In this document: piece after piece, positions 27,585 through 40,309 of the stretch
How the letters are laid out: each line of letters begins with the position of its first letter
How positions within the stretch are numbered: the first letter of the stretch is position 1
Origin: Certhia americana
Lineage: Eukaryota; Chordata; Aves; Passeriformes; Certhiidae
Direction: 5' to 3'
Length of the DNA: 64,000 bases
Assembly: GCA_018697195.1 (NCBI GenBank)
Contig: CM031861.1
Coordinates: forward strand, 1,520,581-1,584,580
The notes under the pieces: model-generated
Told to the model about the DNA's origin: nothing
What the model saw: only the letters and a program-made list of their open reading frames with translations
Database searches by the model: none
Translations under genes and position numbers: made by a program

Positions 27585-27830
27585 TGTCAAGCAAGATAAA
27601 TACAATTTGGTTGTTAGCTAATCTATTTTTGTTTGTGTTCCCAATGCATCCAAGGCACTGATTACATTGCAGTCTACCATGCTGGCAGTAAGTGTGTGCT
27701 GCCACAATGCTCTTTGCTCTGTAAGGAGAACATTTGTGAATACAATGGCTGTATTTGTCTGTCAATATTACATCACTGCTGACGTTCCCTGTGCCAGCTC
27801 TCTGGGTGGAATAATATTTTTGGGTTTCCA
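27585..27830. promoter_or_regulatory. Candidate conserved non-coding element
   Basis: A high-complexity block with GTTAGCTAATCTATTTTTG, TGATTACATTGCAG and TGACGTTCCC words and several ACAATG/ACAAT SOX-like motifs. Called on motif content alone. Confidence 0.25.
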
Positions 27831-30499
27831 GGAGTTATGGAAGGGCAATATTTAGGCTGAACAGCATTTAAGTAACTAGAATTCTCATCTAAGAAACACT
27901 TCTGCTGTCACCTTCATCTGCCAGCCCTTCCTTCCTGCATCTCTGTGACTAAAGTTTCATGGCTTGATAGAGCATAGCTTTGGACTTTGTTCTAAGAAAG
28001 CAGGCTTGACAGGGGCTGTTTTAAAGCGGCCTTGTAGGATGCTTTTGCACCTCCATTGCTGGACTTTATCAATGCAAGAAGCTCTCAGGGATGCTCAGCA
28101 CCTCCTGAAAGAATTCAGGCAATGCACTGGGGTTATTTCTGCACATTGTACTTCCTCTCACTTTGTTTTTGAGTTTTGTTTAGCATTCACTTAGACTTCA
28201 GGATGGCTATTTATGGCAATTGAAAATTTTCATTACAAAGAAAGCGGTTTGCCATTAGAATGAGAAGAAACCATTGGTCTTAGCAACAGACACTAGCTTG
28301 CATGGTTGGCACATTCATTACCAGTTACCAAACTTTGCAAAGGAGTAAATAGGCAAAGGTGCATGGCAAAAAGGAGGTGAAAAGCATCATAAAACAGACA
28401 TGCTGTCTTTCTCCAGGTGATGTTAATATACAGTGAGCTGGTATACCAGATAAGGCCTTTATCTACTGTCACCTTTTAAAGAGGTCTTTTCAAGTAAAAC
28501 ACCTCACTGCAATTGCTTCATGATCAAGCCTTTTTCTGAGAATCACAGAGAGATAACTGATTAATTGTGCAGCCTGAGAAAAAACTGTGGCTTTGCAAAG
28601 CTCTGCCATACGTGTAATAGGACTTCAATGATCAAGATTTCTGCTGCTTTTCCTAAACCATACTGCAGTGTATGTGGAAAGGATTGAAACCGAAATATTA
28701 GCAACGAATTTACAACACTTTGGAACCCAGAGAGCTGTGGATTCTTTTCAGGAGAGGCATGAGCATGCACTGACTGTCCATCATTGTGTTTGCCCTCCAC
28801 TCTGGTCCTTCAGGCCTTCTGCTGCATTTTTACTGATTGTGGGAAATTCTTGCAGAGCCTGCTGGTTAATCATGATAAGTTAAACAAGCTGTTAAGTGAT
28901 GTGGGAAACCATTGCAAAGATACTCAGCTGAGGCTGCAAGGCTACTCGTTGTGTATAACCCCTTTCCATCTGATAGTGCTATCGTGGTATGGGCTGTGTG
29001 GGAGCCTGCCGCTCCTATCAGCCCAGGCTGATGCTTCATGCCACATTTCTCATGCAGATGATTCTGTCTCTCGGATTTAAGCCCTAGGCTGGGATGAAAA
29101 TGAGTGAAGCAACTTGTATTCTCCTCCCTCTTGAGTACACTGCATTGTGCTGCTTGTCAGGTACTTCTGAGACAATAGCTAATTTTTCTCACACATGGCA
29201 GAAGATATTATCATCATTATCATTACTATTACTGCGTGATATCATTTAAACTAGTCCAAAATTGCATACCTGGGTGTAATTGCATCTCTCTCCTGATCAG
29301 CTGAGCCAGACATTTGAGATAACTATGCCATGGAGCCAGGGCCCTGAGCTGGTTGGGCTCCCTCAGCTTGGGAGCAAAGGTGGCAGAGAGGGTTTCTAAA
29401 CACTCTTCTGTCAGAAGAGCAGGAAAGAAGATCCAGCCTGAGCTGAGAATCTGTTTTTCCTGCTAAGAAGATGCACTGGAGCAGAAGAGACCTGTGTCTG
29501 ACTGGTGTTTCCAGGCAGCTCCACCGGGATGAGGACTGGAAGTTTGTCTGAAGCAGTCCCACAGTGGTGACTGCCAGCGACAAAACGCTGACCTCAGAGT
29601 GGGGTAACAGACCTGTGGCTTGATCCCTGCCCTCTTCCAACTCCTGCACTTTCCAGTGGGTGAATCTTAGCAGTGACTTCTCCTGAGGGTGACTTGGTGA
29701 CTTGTAAGAGGGTGGATTCCTCAGGGGCTGCCTGCAAGGCAGGCAGTGAAACCAACATCTGTCTTGGCAGGTCTCTTTATCTTCAGGCTGATGCCATCAA
29801 AGGTCTCAGTCTATCCTGGCTGGGGACTGATTGTCCCTCTAGGCAGTGAATGACTCCTGAAAGTGGGTAAAGTTTGGATTTTTAGGTGGGTTGAGGCACT
29901 GTGATGGCACCCAGTCCTGAGGGGATTTGCTCCCTCTCCCTCACCCTGTCCCATGGCCATTCCTAACTGAGCCCAGCCACCAAATCCTCCCCAGGACAAA
30001 AGCAGCTCAGGCTTCCTGCAGTTCTGTAAGGGAGCCCTCCCGGAGCACAGCACCCTGGCCTTTTCTTTAGTTCCTATGTTCAGAACTAAAATTCTTTCTT
30101 TGTCATTCTGCCTCTTGATCTTCCCAGGCCATGTCTCACCAGAGATGGAACTGGCTCCTGTGGCTCGGGATGAAGCTGTCCTGACCCACACAGTCTGTGC
30201 TAAGGAGGTGCCACGGTCAGCCCTGGCTCTCCTGCAGTCAGTGCTGGTGTTTTTGGTGAGTTTGTGAGGTGCAGTGAGATCCTGTGTGAGGAAATTTACC
30301 ATAAACTGCTGGGGTCAGCTGCCAGGGCTGTAGACCCGTGCTTAGAACCAGCAGTTTTCTGTGGAAGAAAATCCCAAGATTTCAAACCAACGCATTTTTT
30401 CACCTACATTTTTGCTTTCCACAGAGGTTGTACCAACTGTGGAAGCTTCAGCAGGGAGTAATATGGCTTAAATTCCTGGGAAGTCTTACAGTAAGGGGA

Positions 30500-30572
30500 A
30501 GTTACTGCAAGACCTTTGTTAACAGTTGGACTTGATGATCTTTTCCAGCCTAAATGATCCTATGGTTCTATA
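30500..30572 (+). mobile_element. CR1 LINE 3' end fragment
   Basis: GTTGGACTTGATGATCTTTT followed by CCAGCCTAAATGATCC and the terminal TATGGTTCTAT matches the conserved 3' end and short terminal repeat of avian CR1 elements. The similarity may extend left to about 30,430. Only the 5'-truncated tail is present, as is usual for CR1, and no reverse-transcriptase sequence is seen. Confidence 0.8.
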
Positions 30573-31384
30573 AAATCACACCAGCAGAGCCACAATCAGG
30601 AGATAGCAAAGGAAAAACACACCAAAGTCCCCACTTTTTGGCACTTACAAGCTGAATTAAAGGGTAGTGTAATCAAGCCAGTGATTAATCATAAACTTTT
30701 TATCAGTGGAAAATGGAAGATTTTCCCCGCCAGAGAAAATCCATCTCACATTTTGCTATCACTGTAACTTCATCAATTCCATGCACTCAATCGTTCTCAG
30801 CATGAGTCAGAAGCAGCTTCATACCCATACCAGGGTAAAACCAGCCCAAGGAGATAATGGCAAGGTAACAGGATCCCTTCCCTAAACTCCCATACCTACA
30901 GAGAGCCAAACAAATGGATCTGAATCCATATTCCTACCGGGTGATAAGGGATTTTTATGGCACAAGCAGCAGCAGCTTTGCTTTGTAGATAAAGTGCATG
31001 TTCCTTAAGGACACCGAATTCATAATCCCTGAGGCAAGGGAGTGCATTATCCTGGTTCCCAAAAGCACAGGGAGCGGCATGAAAGACACAGAAACCTCAT
31101 CCTGCTGAATAATGCTGTTACTATAATAGGAGGGAAACAGAGGAGGGGGGTACTTTGCCACAGCCAGCAAGGATAAAATGGCCAGGAGTTTACATATTCA
31201 GCTTCCCATGAAAGGAAAATAACAGCCTGCCCAATCCCTTCCTACAGCTCTCCTCGTGCCACTGCAGCAACCCTACTGCCAAGCTAAGCCAGCCCGTATA
31301 GGAACATAAACACAGCCAGAAATCAGACTTGGCAGCAAATAAAGCCTGGGGTGGGAAATACCTCTCACTTAAAGTATCTGCTGC

Positions 31385-31590
31385 TGTAAGAGGGTCTCTT
31401 TGTAACAAACTCCCACGCTGTAGCCTTAAAGCTTAATGGTCTGTGAAAGTTATTATGCAACGTTTTTAGCATTCGATTCCGTTCTGACGGGACTTTATGA
31501 TCTGTATTACAGGAGAACACTGTTAAGCTAATCATACTCATAATGAATCTTTGTAATAGAATCGCTTCTAACATTTTGACTTTTCAGAAA
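31385..31590. promoter_or_regulatory. Candidate conserved non-coding element
   Basis: A complex block with GCTTAATGG, GTTATTATGCAACG, GTTAAGCTAATCAT and CATAATGAATC homeodomain/CEBP-like words, lying about 15 kb upstream of CCND1. Inference only. Confidence 0.25.
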
Positions 31591-32875
31591 TACAGAAAGA
31601 CAAAACTGTCACTGATGTTATTTTCCCCCTGCTTCCCCAAGTCCATCTGTTAGAGCTGCTAAAGATCAAGGGCCATCGTTTCTTTTCTTCTACAGACTGA
31701 ACGGTGGAAAAGGCACTTGGCTTCCAAGGGCCTAATTCTGCACTTTTTTATTCCCAGGCACAGACTCTTCAGGCACTATCAATTTGCCTTTTTCTTTCTA
31801 AGGCATGCCTGGTATAAGTCATGTCTGAAATACAATTCCTTATTTCTGCTACTGATGACAGCATAAATGATTAAAAAGAATTTTTAAGTTCTTTGTAGGT
31901 TTCTCATTTTCATATTATTGTTATTTTCCTTTCTGCGTTTCATTCAGTTCTGGTAGCAGAAGGAGCCTTACTGGAGTCACTTTTTCCTTCTGTTCATTAA
32001 AATTAATTCTATTCTGTTTGCTTTTGATGAGCAGTTAAAAGAGAAGGAAATAAAAACACAGGTACTACGTGGTCTGAAACACTCACCAACTGCATATACT
32101 TACAGAAAAACTGAATTTGCATCCTACAGTTATCAAGAAGGGCCCTTTAAGCTGGAAACAGGAGCAGATTCTTTTAAACTTTCCCAGAGAATAGCAGTGA
32201 CCTTGCAGATCAGATAACCCATGGCCTCCAAGAGTTCAAATATGTCATCAAGACTTTATTTCACTGCTCCATGTTCCTTGGCCTAGTTGCTTCTACCAGG
32301 CTAATTGCACCACTCCCCCACCCAAAAAACCCCCACAACAGGACTGCACAACCAGAACCAATGTCAGCAGAGCAGAGCTGGGCACATGGCAGGAGCAAGG
32401 ATAAATGAGACACTGTGGAAGGTTGGAGTTCTGCTGAGTGACTCTAATCTGATGGGTACAGCATATTAAAGCCAATGGAAACATTTGATTAAAAACCTGC
32501 TAGATCTTTGCTCAGGGTCTTATCACAAAGGCCTCGCAGGCAGGCAGCCAAATGCTGAGCAGCAGCACAAATGGTCCATGATGGAAATCCACAGGTCCCC
32601 AAGTCCTGCCACAGAAAACCTGCCTGAAGGATATCTGGGGTTCTCAGACCTCTGCTGCCTTTCAATGTCTGCAGTGAGAGACGAGATCTGCCTTCACCAC
32701 ACTTCAGAATACAGACAGCACGGCAAGCATCTGTCCCAGCCCAAGATCTCTTGGGGTGTGTCCAGGAAGCCTCAACCTTTCCAAGAGGCCACGTGCCTTT
32801 GTGTCAAGTCAACACCCTTCAACCTCTGTGGTTTTATTCCAGAAATTTCCGGTCAGTCTTTCAGGAGACAGGGGT

Positions 32876-33165
32876 GAGCATCCCAAAACTCCAGCACCTT
32901 CTGCATCCCACTGAGAGGGCTGAGCATCCCAAAATTCCAGCACCTCCTGCATCCCACTGAGAGGGCTGAGCATCCCAAAACTCCAGCTTCTCCTGCATCC
33001 CACTGAGAGGGCTGAGCATCCCAAAATTCCACCACCTCCTGCATTCCCTGAGAGGGGTGAGCATCCCAAAATTCCACCACCTTCTGCATCCCCTGAGAAG
33101 GGCAAGCATCCCAAAATTCCAGCATCTCCTGCAGCCCAATGAGAGGGGTGAGCATCCCAAAACAG
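32876..33165 (+). repeat. 46-bp minisatellite, about 6.3 units
   Basis: Unit starts, recognised by GAGCATCCC or its variant AAGCATCCC, fall at 32,876, 32,922, 32,968, 33,014, 33,059, 33,104 and 33,150, so units are 46, 46, 46, 45, 45 and 46 bp. The consensus runs GAGCATCCCAAAATTCCAGC, then ACCTCCTGCATCCCACTGAG, then AGGGCT. The two 45-bp units lack one base of the CCCA(C)TGAG segment. The reverse strand has overlapping repetitive ORFs that are a consequence of the repeat. Confidence 0.92.
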
Positions 33166-34249
33166 CCCGTTTCCTCTCACTTGCTTTGCAGCCAGCCTAG
33201 TTTCACTGACACATTTTCTCTGCTGTTCCCTTCCCCCTGGATATCCCTGGCAGGATGGAAGAGCCCGTGAGCACAGGAAATAAAAGCATCCTAGTCCGTG
33301 TGAGAACTGCTCTCCTCTGTTCCTTCTCCAACAGGCTGGAGCTTGTGAAATCAAACAGGGCTGCATGTTAGCACAAAAGCTGACTCCAGCCCATCTTCGT
33401 GGATTTTAGCATTAACTGAGACTTTTTACTTTCATTTTTATGAGAAATGGATGCTTTTCAAAGTTGCTGCGGAAGTAGCTGTTATTGTCAACAAGCTGCG
33501 TGGGTTTCACTCCAGGATGGGCATTTCAGGGGAATCAACCAGGAGAGGAATAATCACTTTCAGCAACAGCTACTGTCTAGACTAGTTTGGCCTTACCTGT
33601 AAACCATACCCTTAGGCTCCAGTTTAGCAATGTATTTAAACATATATTTAATTTTTAGGCACATGAGTAATTCCGGTGTACTTACTTATTTAAATTTAGG
33701 CACATGTTTCAGTCTTTTCCTGAATTAGCTTCTAAACCATTCACAATTTAGCCTCATTTCCATCAGTGCAAATCATTGTGCTACATCATTTGATTACTGC
33801 AGAAGTAGGAAAAATATTCTTGGTAATTTCTTGAGAAAAAAATTCCTGGGTTTATACCAAAGTTTTTCTTTTTCAGCTTTTTTAACCAGTTTCATTCTCC
33901 AGCCTGAACTCAAAGGCAAAGCTGGGATTTGATGAACTACTTCGGTTGCAAATGGAATATACTTCAACTATACACAGATTTTAAAGAGGAGAGGTAAGGT
34001 GGGGGCATAGCTTTATCATGCATTTCAAGCAAAAATGCAGCCACTCCCCTTTTCCAGATCCTCCTTTTTCCCAGCTCAAGACATGCTGGTGGTCAGGAGT
34101 CACACCATGACACCACCAGCTTGTGGCTGGACCCACCTCTTTTGTGTTTTGTGGGTTGATTGTCAGTATGTTTATCAAAACTGACTTTATATATATCTTT
34201 ATATAGATATTTATATATTAGATCGATATATTATTATTAGAATTTTTTT
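33166..34249. other. Intergenic DNA between the minisatellite and the anomalous zone
   Basis: Ordinary non-coding sequence ending in an AT-rich patch (34,188-34,252) with TATATAGATAT and ATTATTATT words. No gene or element is recognised. Confidence 0.6.
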
Positions 34250-34890
34250 TTTTACAGCCTAATCCCTCTTAAATGGACTAGACACTCGACAGCTACGATC
34301 TCCTCTTTCGTTGTTTTTCTCTTTCTTCGCCGAAAGAGAGCACTCACAGTCCAAAAGAGCTAGCAAATCTCAGCAATTTGGTCCAAATTGATGTCCAAAC
34401 ACAACCTAAATTACCAACAAAAGAAATCCACTTGAGCTAATAGTATGAGTTTTATTTATCATACTCTTGCAATCCTCTTTTCGATGTTAACCCACGAGAG
34501 TTAGGTGATGGACTCGAGCCTAGGAGACCTAAATCATCTACTTGCTGGAACCTTACTGTATTTGTTGCCCTACATACAAAATACATAAACATTAAATAGA
34601 TTAAAGATGTAATTCGATGCTTTAGCCTTCCCCCCCAAAAATTTGCGATTCCTTCTCATTTTTACCAATTAAGGCGCACCTCACGTTAAGTAAGAAAATA
34701 CGCATGTTGCCACATACACTCAAATTAAGTACAATATTTCTGAGGCTTCACTAAGACTATAAGATCTCATCTCTCCAGGTCTCAATTCTTCTTTCACTTC
34801 CTCTACTGATGTCTAGTTCTGGAAACAAGGGGACCAAGATTCTCCCAAATCTTATCACCCTGCATCATTAGTTTTTTATTTTTCCCCCAC
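34250..34890. other. Low-quality-looking unique sequence left of the duplication
   Basis: From about 34,250, after an AT-rich microsatellite-like patch (34,188-34,252), the texture changes: odd TCGA, CGAGAG and GATCG words appear at a higher rate than in the preceding 34 kb. I found no counterpart for it in copy 2. It probably belongs to the same uncorrected read as copy 1. No gene is seen. Confidence 0.4.
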
Positions 34891-36829
34891 TGAGCTCTCG
34901 GGAACTGCAGATTTGAAGTGGCTAGCACCCCGAATCCTACTAGCCCTTTGGCACCCACAGAAAAGTGCACAACACAAGGCTAAAGGTGTTAGAAAGCCCA
35001 GGCAAAGCTGTAATTAAGTTTTGATGCTAAATCTTAGTGCTTATACTTCTCAGGTTCAACTATCCTGCTCCCCGTTGAAGTGGTGTTTTACTGCCAGAAT
35101 TCATGCTGCTCTGCTAAAATTGCCCGAGTTTTTTTGGCAAATCGTTGTTATCATTTGTCATCATGTTGCTCCGTGTCAAAACTATAATCCATTGTTTAGA
35201 CTTGGTTCTGGCCCAATTATTTTTTTGCTAAAGGTTAAAGAAAACCTACTTGGCATTCAGAGAGGTGCCAATCCATCTTTACAGCCGAAGAGCAGCTGGT
35301 TAGGTCTCAGAACACTTTGATGGATGGCAGATCTGCAGCTGTGACCACTGTTAGCATCCCAGCTCCCGGGTCTTCCCAACAACAACATCCCATGGTAAGT
35401 CAACTAGCAGGATTGAAGACCACCTTTGCTGCAGCAGTATGTATCCAGAGCTGGGTTTTACTCTCACTTCTACGGGAATTATGCCTAAAATTCATTACAA
35501 AACATCTCCCTGGGTTTTGGTATTTTTGTTGGTTTGGTTATTTCTTTTTTTTTTTTTTAAAGAAAAATACATACATGTACTTTCACAACCTCTGATACGC
35601 AATTCAACAACAAATTTCCAATTGGTATTTTATATGTGCCTCTTGAATGCCTGCCATGTCACAAGAGTGAGTTCGCATTTTGGGGAATAGAGAAATTTTC
35701 TTTCCTTGGAAAGCAATGTAACCAGCTTCTGCCGTGGCCAAGATGCATTGGCTATTTGGTACCTCACTACTCGGAACAAACCCTCCCTGGCTTCGTTTGT
35801 TGGGCCATTTTTCCCATGTCTGTTATTTAACCACAACATACTGGTCGCTGGCAAACAAAACTGTAGACTGCTGGTTTGATAAAATCAAAATATTCCTCCA
35901 CTAAAACCCTTTCGCTGGAAAGAACGATGCTGGGGCTTAAATACATTGTTTATTTTCACCTTGTTACGTTGGTCTGCCCCCCAGGCTTCCTCTGGTGCTT
36001 TCTCCCATCCACTGGCTCACTTCTGGCTGGCTAACAGGAGGTTTCTTCTCATGGAAGAACCACACTCTTGCGCCCTCCCCCTTTTTTTTTTCCCCTTTCT
36101 GCGTTTTTGGTTATCTTACCCACAGGAATAAATCTTTGGCTCATCCCATTCGTTTCTTGGGTCGTCCCCTGCCTGTTTGTTCGCCATCAGTAGCTACACC
36201 TCCTCATCGGACTAATCCCCGGCCACCCCGCCCTCGTATCTCCTCCCACCGGACTCGTGTCTCTCGCCAGACCTTTGCTGATGTTTTCCCCCTACTCAGA
36301 AACCCGTGTGCGCTTTTGCTTCCTCAAATCCCTCTCCATTTATGTCCCGCGGCCCCACAGCGTCTGCTCCTGGGGTTTTGGGCAGGCCGGTTTTACCCGA
36401 ACGGCCTCCAGGTTGGCGTTGGAATTCGCCAGATAGGGGGAGCCCACGCCCTCCCCTGGGCAGGCTCTTCCAGAGCTGCTGCCACCTTCAAGGTAAAGAA
36501 GTGGTCTTCCTCGCCGTTGATGCGAAACTTCTTTGTGCCTTGTTTTTAAAAAGCCATTTGCTCCCTCACCTTGCTGATGTCATCCCTGAAGAGTCTGCAG
36601 CACCTTGTTCTTGCACCCCGCTTGGGGGCTTTTTTTAGGTGGATCCGTGAATGCCCTCTCAGTTTCTAATCCCAGACTTACCCCTCTCACTCATCTTCCT
36701 CCTCACAGGAGAGCTCCCCACATCCCTCATCGTTGCTGCCCAGACGCCTCTCCATGCAGCTTCCTTCTCCTTCGTCCCAGAGGAGTGTCTCTGCCCCTAG
36801 GATTGGGTGGTTTTGTTGTTGCTTTTGTG

Positions 36830-37830
36830 ATTTTTTTTTTTGTGGGGGGGGGGTGGGGTGAGTGAAGGTGTTTATCTTCGCTTCTCCTCCTCGGCGGCGG
36901 CGCCCCCGCTGCGCTGCTCTTCGCGACATTACGGCTCGGTCCCGTGCCGGCGGCGGCACGCCAGGATTGCCGCGCTCCTTCCGCGGCGTGGGCCGCGCTC
37001 GCGCGTGCGTGGTGCGCGCAGCGGCGGGAAAAATAGGCGGGAGACATCATGAAAGTGGCGGTCCTGGCCCCGGCGTTCGCCGCATTCGGTGGGCGCTCGC
37101 GGGGAGGGTGAGCGCCGGGCAGGCGCGACGAGGTAGGGAGGGTAGGGAGGAGGGAGATGCGGGGCGGAATAAAGCGCCGTCGTAAGCCCCCGGGGCGAGA
37201 TGCTGACGGAAGGCGGCCGCAGCGCGCATACTCCGCTCCCCATCCTCAAGGATAGGCGGCTGGGCGGCTCGGGAGCGGAGCCCGGCTCGGGCAGGTGATT
37301 CGCACCGAGGTGGTGTTCGGACGCGGTCGGCTCGTGGAGAGCACGCGGGTCGGTGCCGGCGGCTCTGGGCAGTTGTCGGGCCGTTGCCTCGTTCTGCCTA
37401 CCCTTGGGGAGATCTGGGGCGGTCCCGGCGGCGCTTGGCGCTGCCGCCTCGGCCCGTCCCCTCTTTGTGTCTGCTGGGACCGGGCGAGCCCCCGCCTTAG
37501 AATCTCTTCTTCCCCGTCCCTGCCCGGTACAGCCCCGAGCCCCCATTGGCTCCTCGCGCCGCCGCTTCCTGCGGACCGCCCCGTGGCCCCGCTGGGGCGT
37601 TCCCGTGCCCTCGTATCCATCCCCGCCCGCCGCCGTCACCGCACTCGCCCGCCGCGCAGGCCCCCGCGCCCCGCCGCGCCAGCTTTTATGATGAGCGCGG
37701 CCGCGTGCCCGAAGGGAATATGCAACGGTGGAACGTCTCCTCGGACGTAAGCCTCGCTCCCACCGAGGGAGGATGCCGAGAGCGCGGGAAAGACCCGTGT
37801 GTCCCGTGAGTGCGGCCAGGATAAATTTAG
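36830..37830. promoter_or_regulatory. CpG island upstream of CCND1 (copy 1)
   Basis: This block is dense in CpG and GGCGGCGG-type words and contains CTTCGCGACATTACGG. It matches the island at about 43,430-44,400 and so is probably the same genomic island represented twice. Large ORFs on both strands here (up to 236 codons) follow from the scarcity of A/T and share no family features. Confidence 0.6.
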
Positions 37831-39402
37831 GAAGAAGAGCTCACGGTCCCCGGGTAATCGACCACAGCTGGCCCAATGCTTTCGCCCTGCATCCTCAACC
37901 GCTGCTGACCTATATGTTGTTTGGTGCAGTTGTGAATTTAATGGGTCCCGCCCCGATTGGGTATCGGAATCACGGCCATTTTCGACCCTAAGCTGCGGGG
38001 GTCATCTCGTTGGCCGTGTTTCTTCATTTACATATTTAGAACCTGTCCCAGCCAGCTAAAGTCTGGAATAAGTAAAAGTAAGAGTGCATGTCCTGTGCGT
38101 TAAGCACACCAGAGGGACAAGGGACATCTTTTCTCTCTGATGGACCCTCAGTAAGTCCTCCCCACAGGCTGTGGTTGTGCAAGGGGTGAACTGAGAGCCG
38201 GGCGCATTCCGACATCCTCCTCCTCTCCTCCTGCTGACAGTCGGAACAAAATGGATACAAATTGCAGCAAACGAGTAACCGCGAAAAGAACTTTGCAGAC
38301 AGAAATACCGTTGCAAAGAGAATTTACAAAAACGCACAACTGTGTCAACAACATGCCTGTGATCTTTGGTCACTGTGTCTCTCCCCCGCGGGCTACGTCA
38401 GGAAGATATGCTTTGTTGTCCCTCCATGGCCAGCAGCTCTCTGCACCAGCTGGAGTTTTGGGCCGTCAGTGTCACACCCCGGCAGGTATCCCCCTTGAAT
38501 TCCTGGTAGCAGCCAGGGGATTGCCATGCTATAAGCACTGAGCTGAGGTTAAGTTCCGCGCCACCACAATTTTCGGCCTCTCCCGCTTCCCCCATGGCCT
38601 GCTTTTGCTGCAGGACAAGCCGCTTTCCATTGCATCTGGCCCACCTCCGGTTGTGGGTCCCCAGCGGGCCCCCAATCTGCGCCTGTTTCACCCTCGGAAA
38701 GTCCAGACTTTAATAAAGCGGATGCCCTTTTTTAACACAACCGCGAAGCGTTCCGTCAGTACCGGCTGCTTGGCGGTTGCATCGGGAGTTATTGTCTGGC
38801 GTGGCCCCAAGCCACTAGCCGTGGACAGAATCTTCTTCACCTGAGACGCTGATGATGGCCCCTGCAGCTCCAGTTCTGCCGTCACCTCGCTCTCACTATC
38901 TCCTCTGGCTCGCTCCCCATAGTGCTGGTAGGGAGCCCTGCCAGTCCAGTTTGCTGCGCCGCTGGGATTTTTTCCTGGGTGGCGGTGAGCGGTGAGGGGT
39001 GGAGTGCCGATCGGTGGCCTTCCCCGGTGTGCGCTGCCACCGCTGTGCCTCGGATTAAGCTCCCGGCTCTGTGTGCCCTGTCCACATTCGTTCCTCCGTG
39101 CCCTCTGGGAAGGTGAAATCTTTAAAGTGAAAGGTAAAGGCCTTAACTAAAATAAATAAAGATCAAATATTAACAAAGACCATCTTGTGCACGAGGGGTG
39201 GCACCTCATTTGTTTGAACAAATATTTTTTGGTGTTCAGCAGAACCTATTCCTGGTCTTGTGGAACAAACAGGACTGAGGAACCGGGAGAAAGGTTTTCC
39301 CTTGGCGTTCAGCTACAAAGAGTAGTTTTCATGTTGGGGCGCACGCCTTCGTTAACAAGACAGTACGGCAAGGTAGTCACGGTGCAGCAGACATCAATAT
39401 AT

Positions 39403-39466
39403 AATAAGAATACTATAAATAATAATAATATAATAATAATAAGAATAATAATATAATAATAACAAC
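39403..39466 (+). repeat. Ragged AAT-rich microsatellite in copy 1
   Basis: AT-only triplets resembling AAT repeat with frequent slips. This is the counterpart of the pure repeat at 45,879-46,003 and is consistent with sequencing error or a different allele. Confidence 0.7.
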
Positions 39467-39870
39467 ACATCTCAACAGCAGGCACTGGTGCTGCTTTCCG
39501 CGCCCCTCTCCGGCGCCGCTCTCCCGTAAAATAATTACTAATCCTCCCTTTGCAGTTTCTCGCTCTGTGTCTGTGTGTGCCTTAGCCCCATTCCCGTTCA
39601 TTTGGCTCCCAGTGCAGAACCTACGCTCTCCATGTTGTGGAAAGATGCAGACCACTTGAAAGACAATTGGGGGGGCCTCCACTCTCGCGCCCGGCCCGGG
39701 GAAGAAAGGCAAGGCCCCCTGTGTCGCAGTTGTCAATTGAAAACCTCCTGCGTTCTCGAAACTAAGCACAACGCGGGAAGGACGTGGAAGCCTATGGGAT
39801 GCTTTTAGGGCCGTCCGCCCTTGCTGTTGGCTCTCTCTTCTCGGTCTCATGCTCTCTATTTCCGCTCGAC

Positions 39871-40097
39871 TCTCCCTGCTTTGATTCTCTGCTAATCAAC
39901 CTAACGCCACAGGGACTACACCAGAGAGTTTGTGGTTTGGAAGTTTGAAAGTTTTGCACCTTCCAAGGGCTGTACGGCCGGAGCAAAGTCAGTCATCCAA
40001 GGACTCCTGGAAGGTGAAGAGTAGAGAGCGAGCGAGCGACGCTCGACTCGTCTTTCCTGCTGCATGATAAGTTACTCGATCGACGATAAGGCAGACC
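39871..40097 (+). other. Degraded copy of the CCND1 core promoter and 5' UTR
   Basis: The TCF-like CTTTGATT (39,879-39,886) and CRE-like TAACGCCACA (39,902-39,911) occupy the positions of the intact motifs at 46,369 and 46,392, each with one substitution. The following GAGAGTTTGTGGTTTGG and GGGCTGTACGGCCGGAGC carry indels relative to the intact promoter. It belongs to noisy copy 1. Confidence 0.75.
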
Positions 40098-40309
40098 ATG
40101 GGAACTCAGGCTGTCTGTGCGGCAGAGTGGAGACCATCTCGACCGCCTACCCTTGGATGCAACCTCCACTCAATGACGGTTGCTGCAACTAATTCTGAAG
40201 TCGTGATGGGATGACCTGCTTCTCCCTCCGCGCCTACTTCAATTGCGTGCAGTACGAATCTTGCCATTAGTATGAGGGTGGAAATAGAGTTCCACTTGGA
40301 TGCTGGGGA
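40098..40309 (+). pseudogene. CCND1: Scrambled second copy of CCND1 exon 1 (probable assembly artefact)
   Basis: The 198-nt exon is represented by about 212 nt here, from the ATG-equivalent at 40,098 to the donor region at 40,309. Recognisable pieces include GTGGAGACCATC, CAATGACGG, GTGCGTGCAG-like words and CACTTGGATGCTGG. Multiple 1-3 base insertions and deletions destroy the reading frame within the first few codons, and an extra G follows the ATG. No exons 2-5 follow it before the real gene. It cannot encode cyclin D1 as written. I favour assembly error over a true pseudogene. Confidence 0.8.

Larger units (their letters stand above)
18497..32875. other. Gene-poor upstream DNA, no supported gene
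   Basis: The stretch holds simple T- and A-rich tracts (20,590-20,651; 21,700-21,747; 25,180-25,197; 25,891-25,908), one MIR-like fossil, one CR1 tail and the candidate non-coding elements listed. A moderately CpG-rich patch lies at 26,200-26,640. The longest ORFs (148 codons at 26,206-26,652 and 163 codons at 29,811-30,302, both reverse) lack recognisable domains. Confidence 0.7.

Noticed and set aside
29811..30302. Reverse ORF of 163 codons
   Set aside because: It has mixed composition, no recognised motif and no supporting exon neighbours. A chance ORF is more likely.
32809..33366. Reverse-strand ORF of 185 codons with repeated FWDA-like units, apparently a repeat protein
   Set aside because: It is the translation of the 46-bp minisatellite. 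The 45/46-bp alternation moves units between frames, and three overlapping frames are all open, which is typical of repeat DNA rather than a gene.
36929..37639. Reverse ORF of 236 codons in the CpG island
   Set aside because: It is rich in Arg, Pro, Ala and Gly with no domain. Equally long ORFs exist in other frames, and the matching island at 43.4-44.4 kb does not preserve the frame.
40098..40309. A functional second CCND1 gene or alternative first exon
   Set aside because: The frame is broken by several indels, the promoter motifs are altered, and there are no separate exons 2-5. The whole segment looks like an assembly duplicate.
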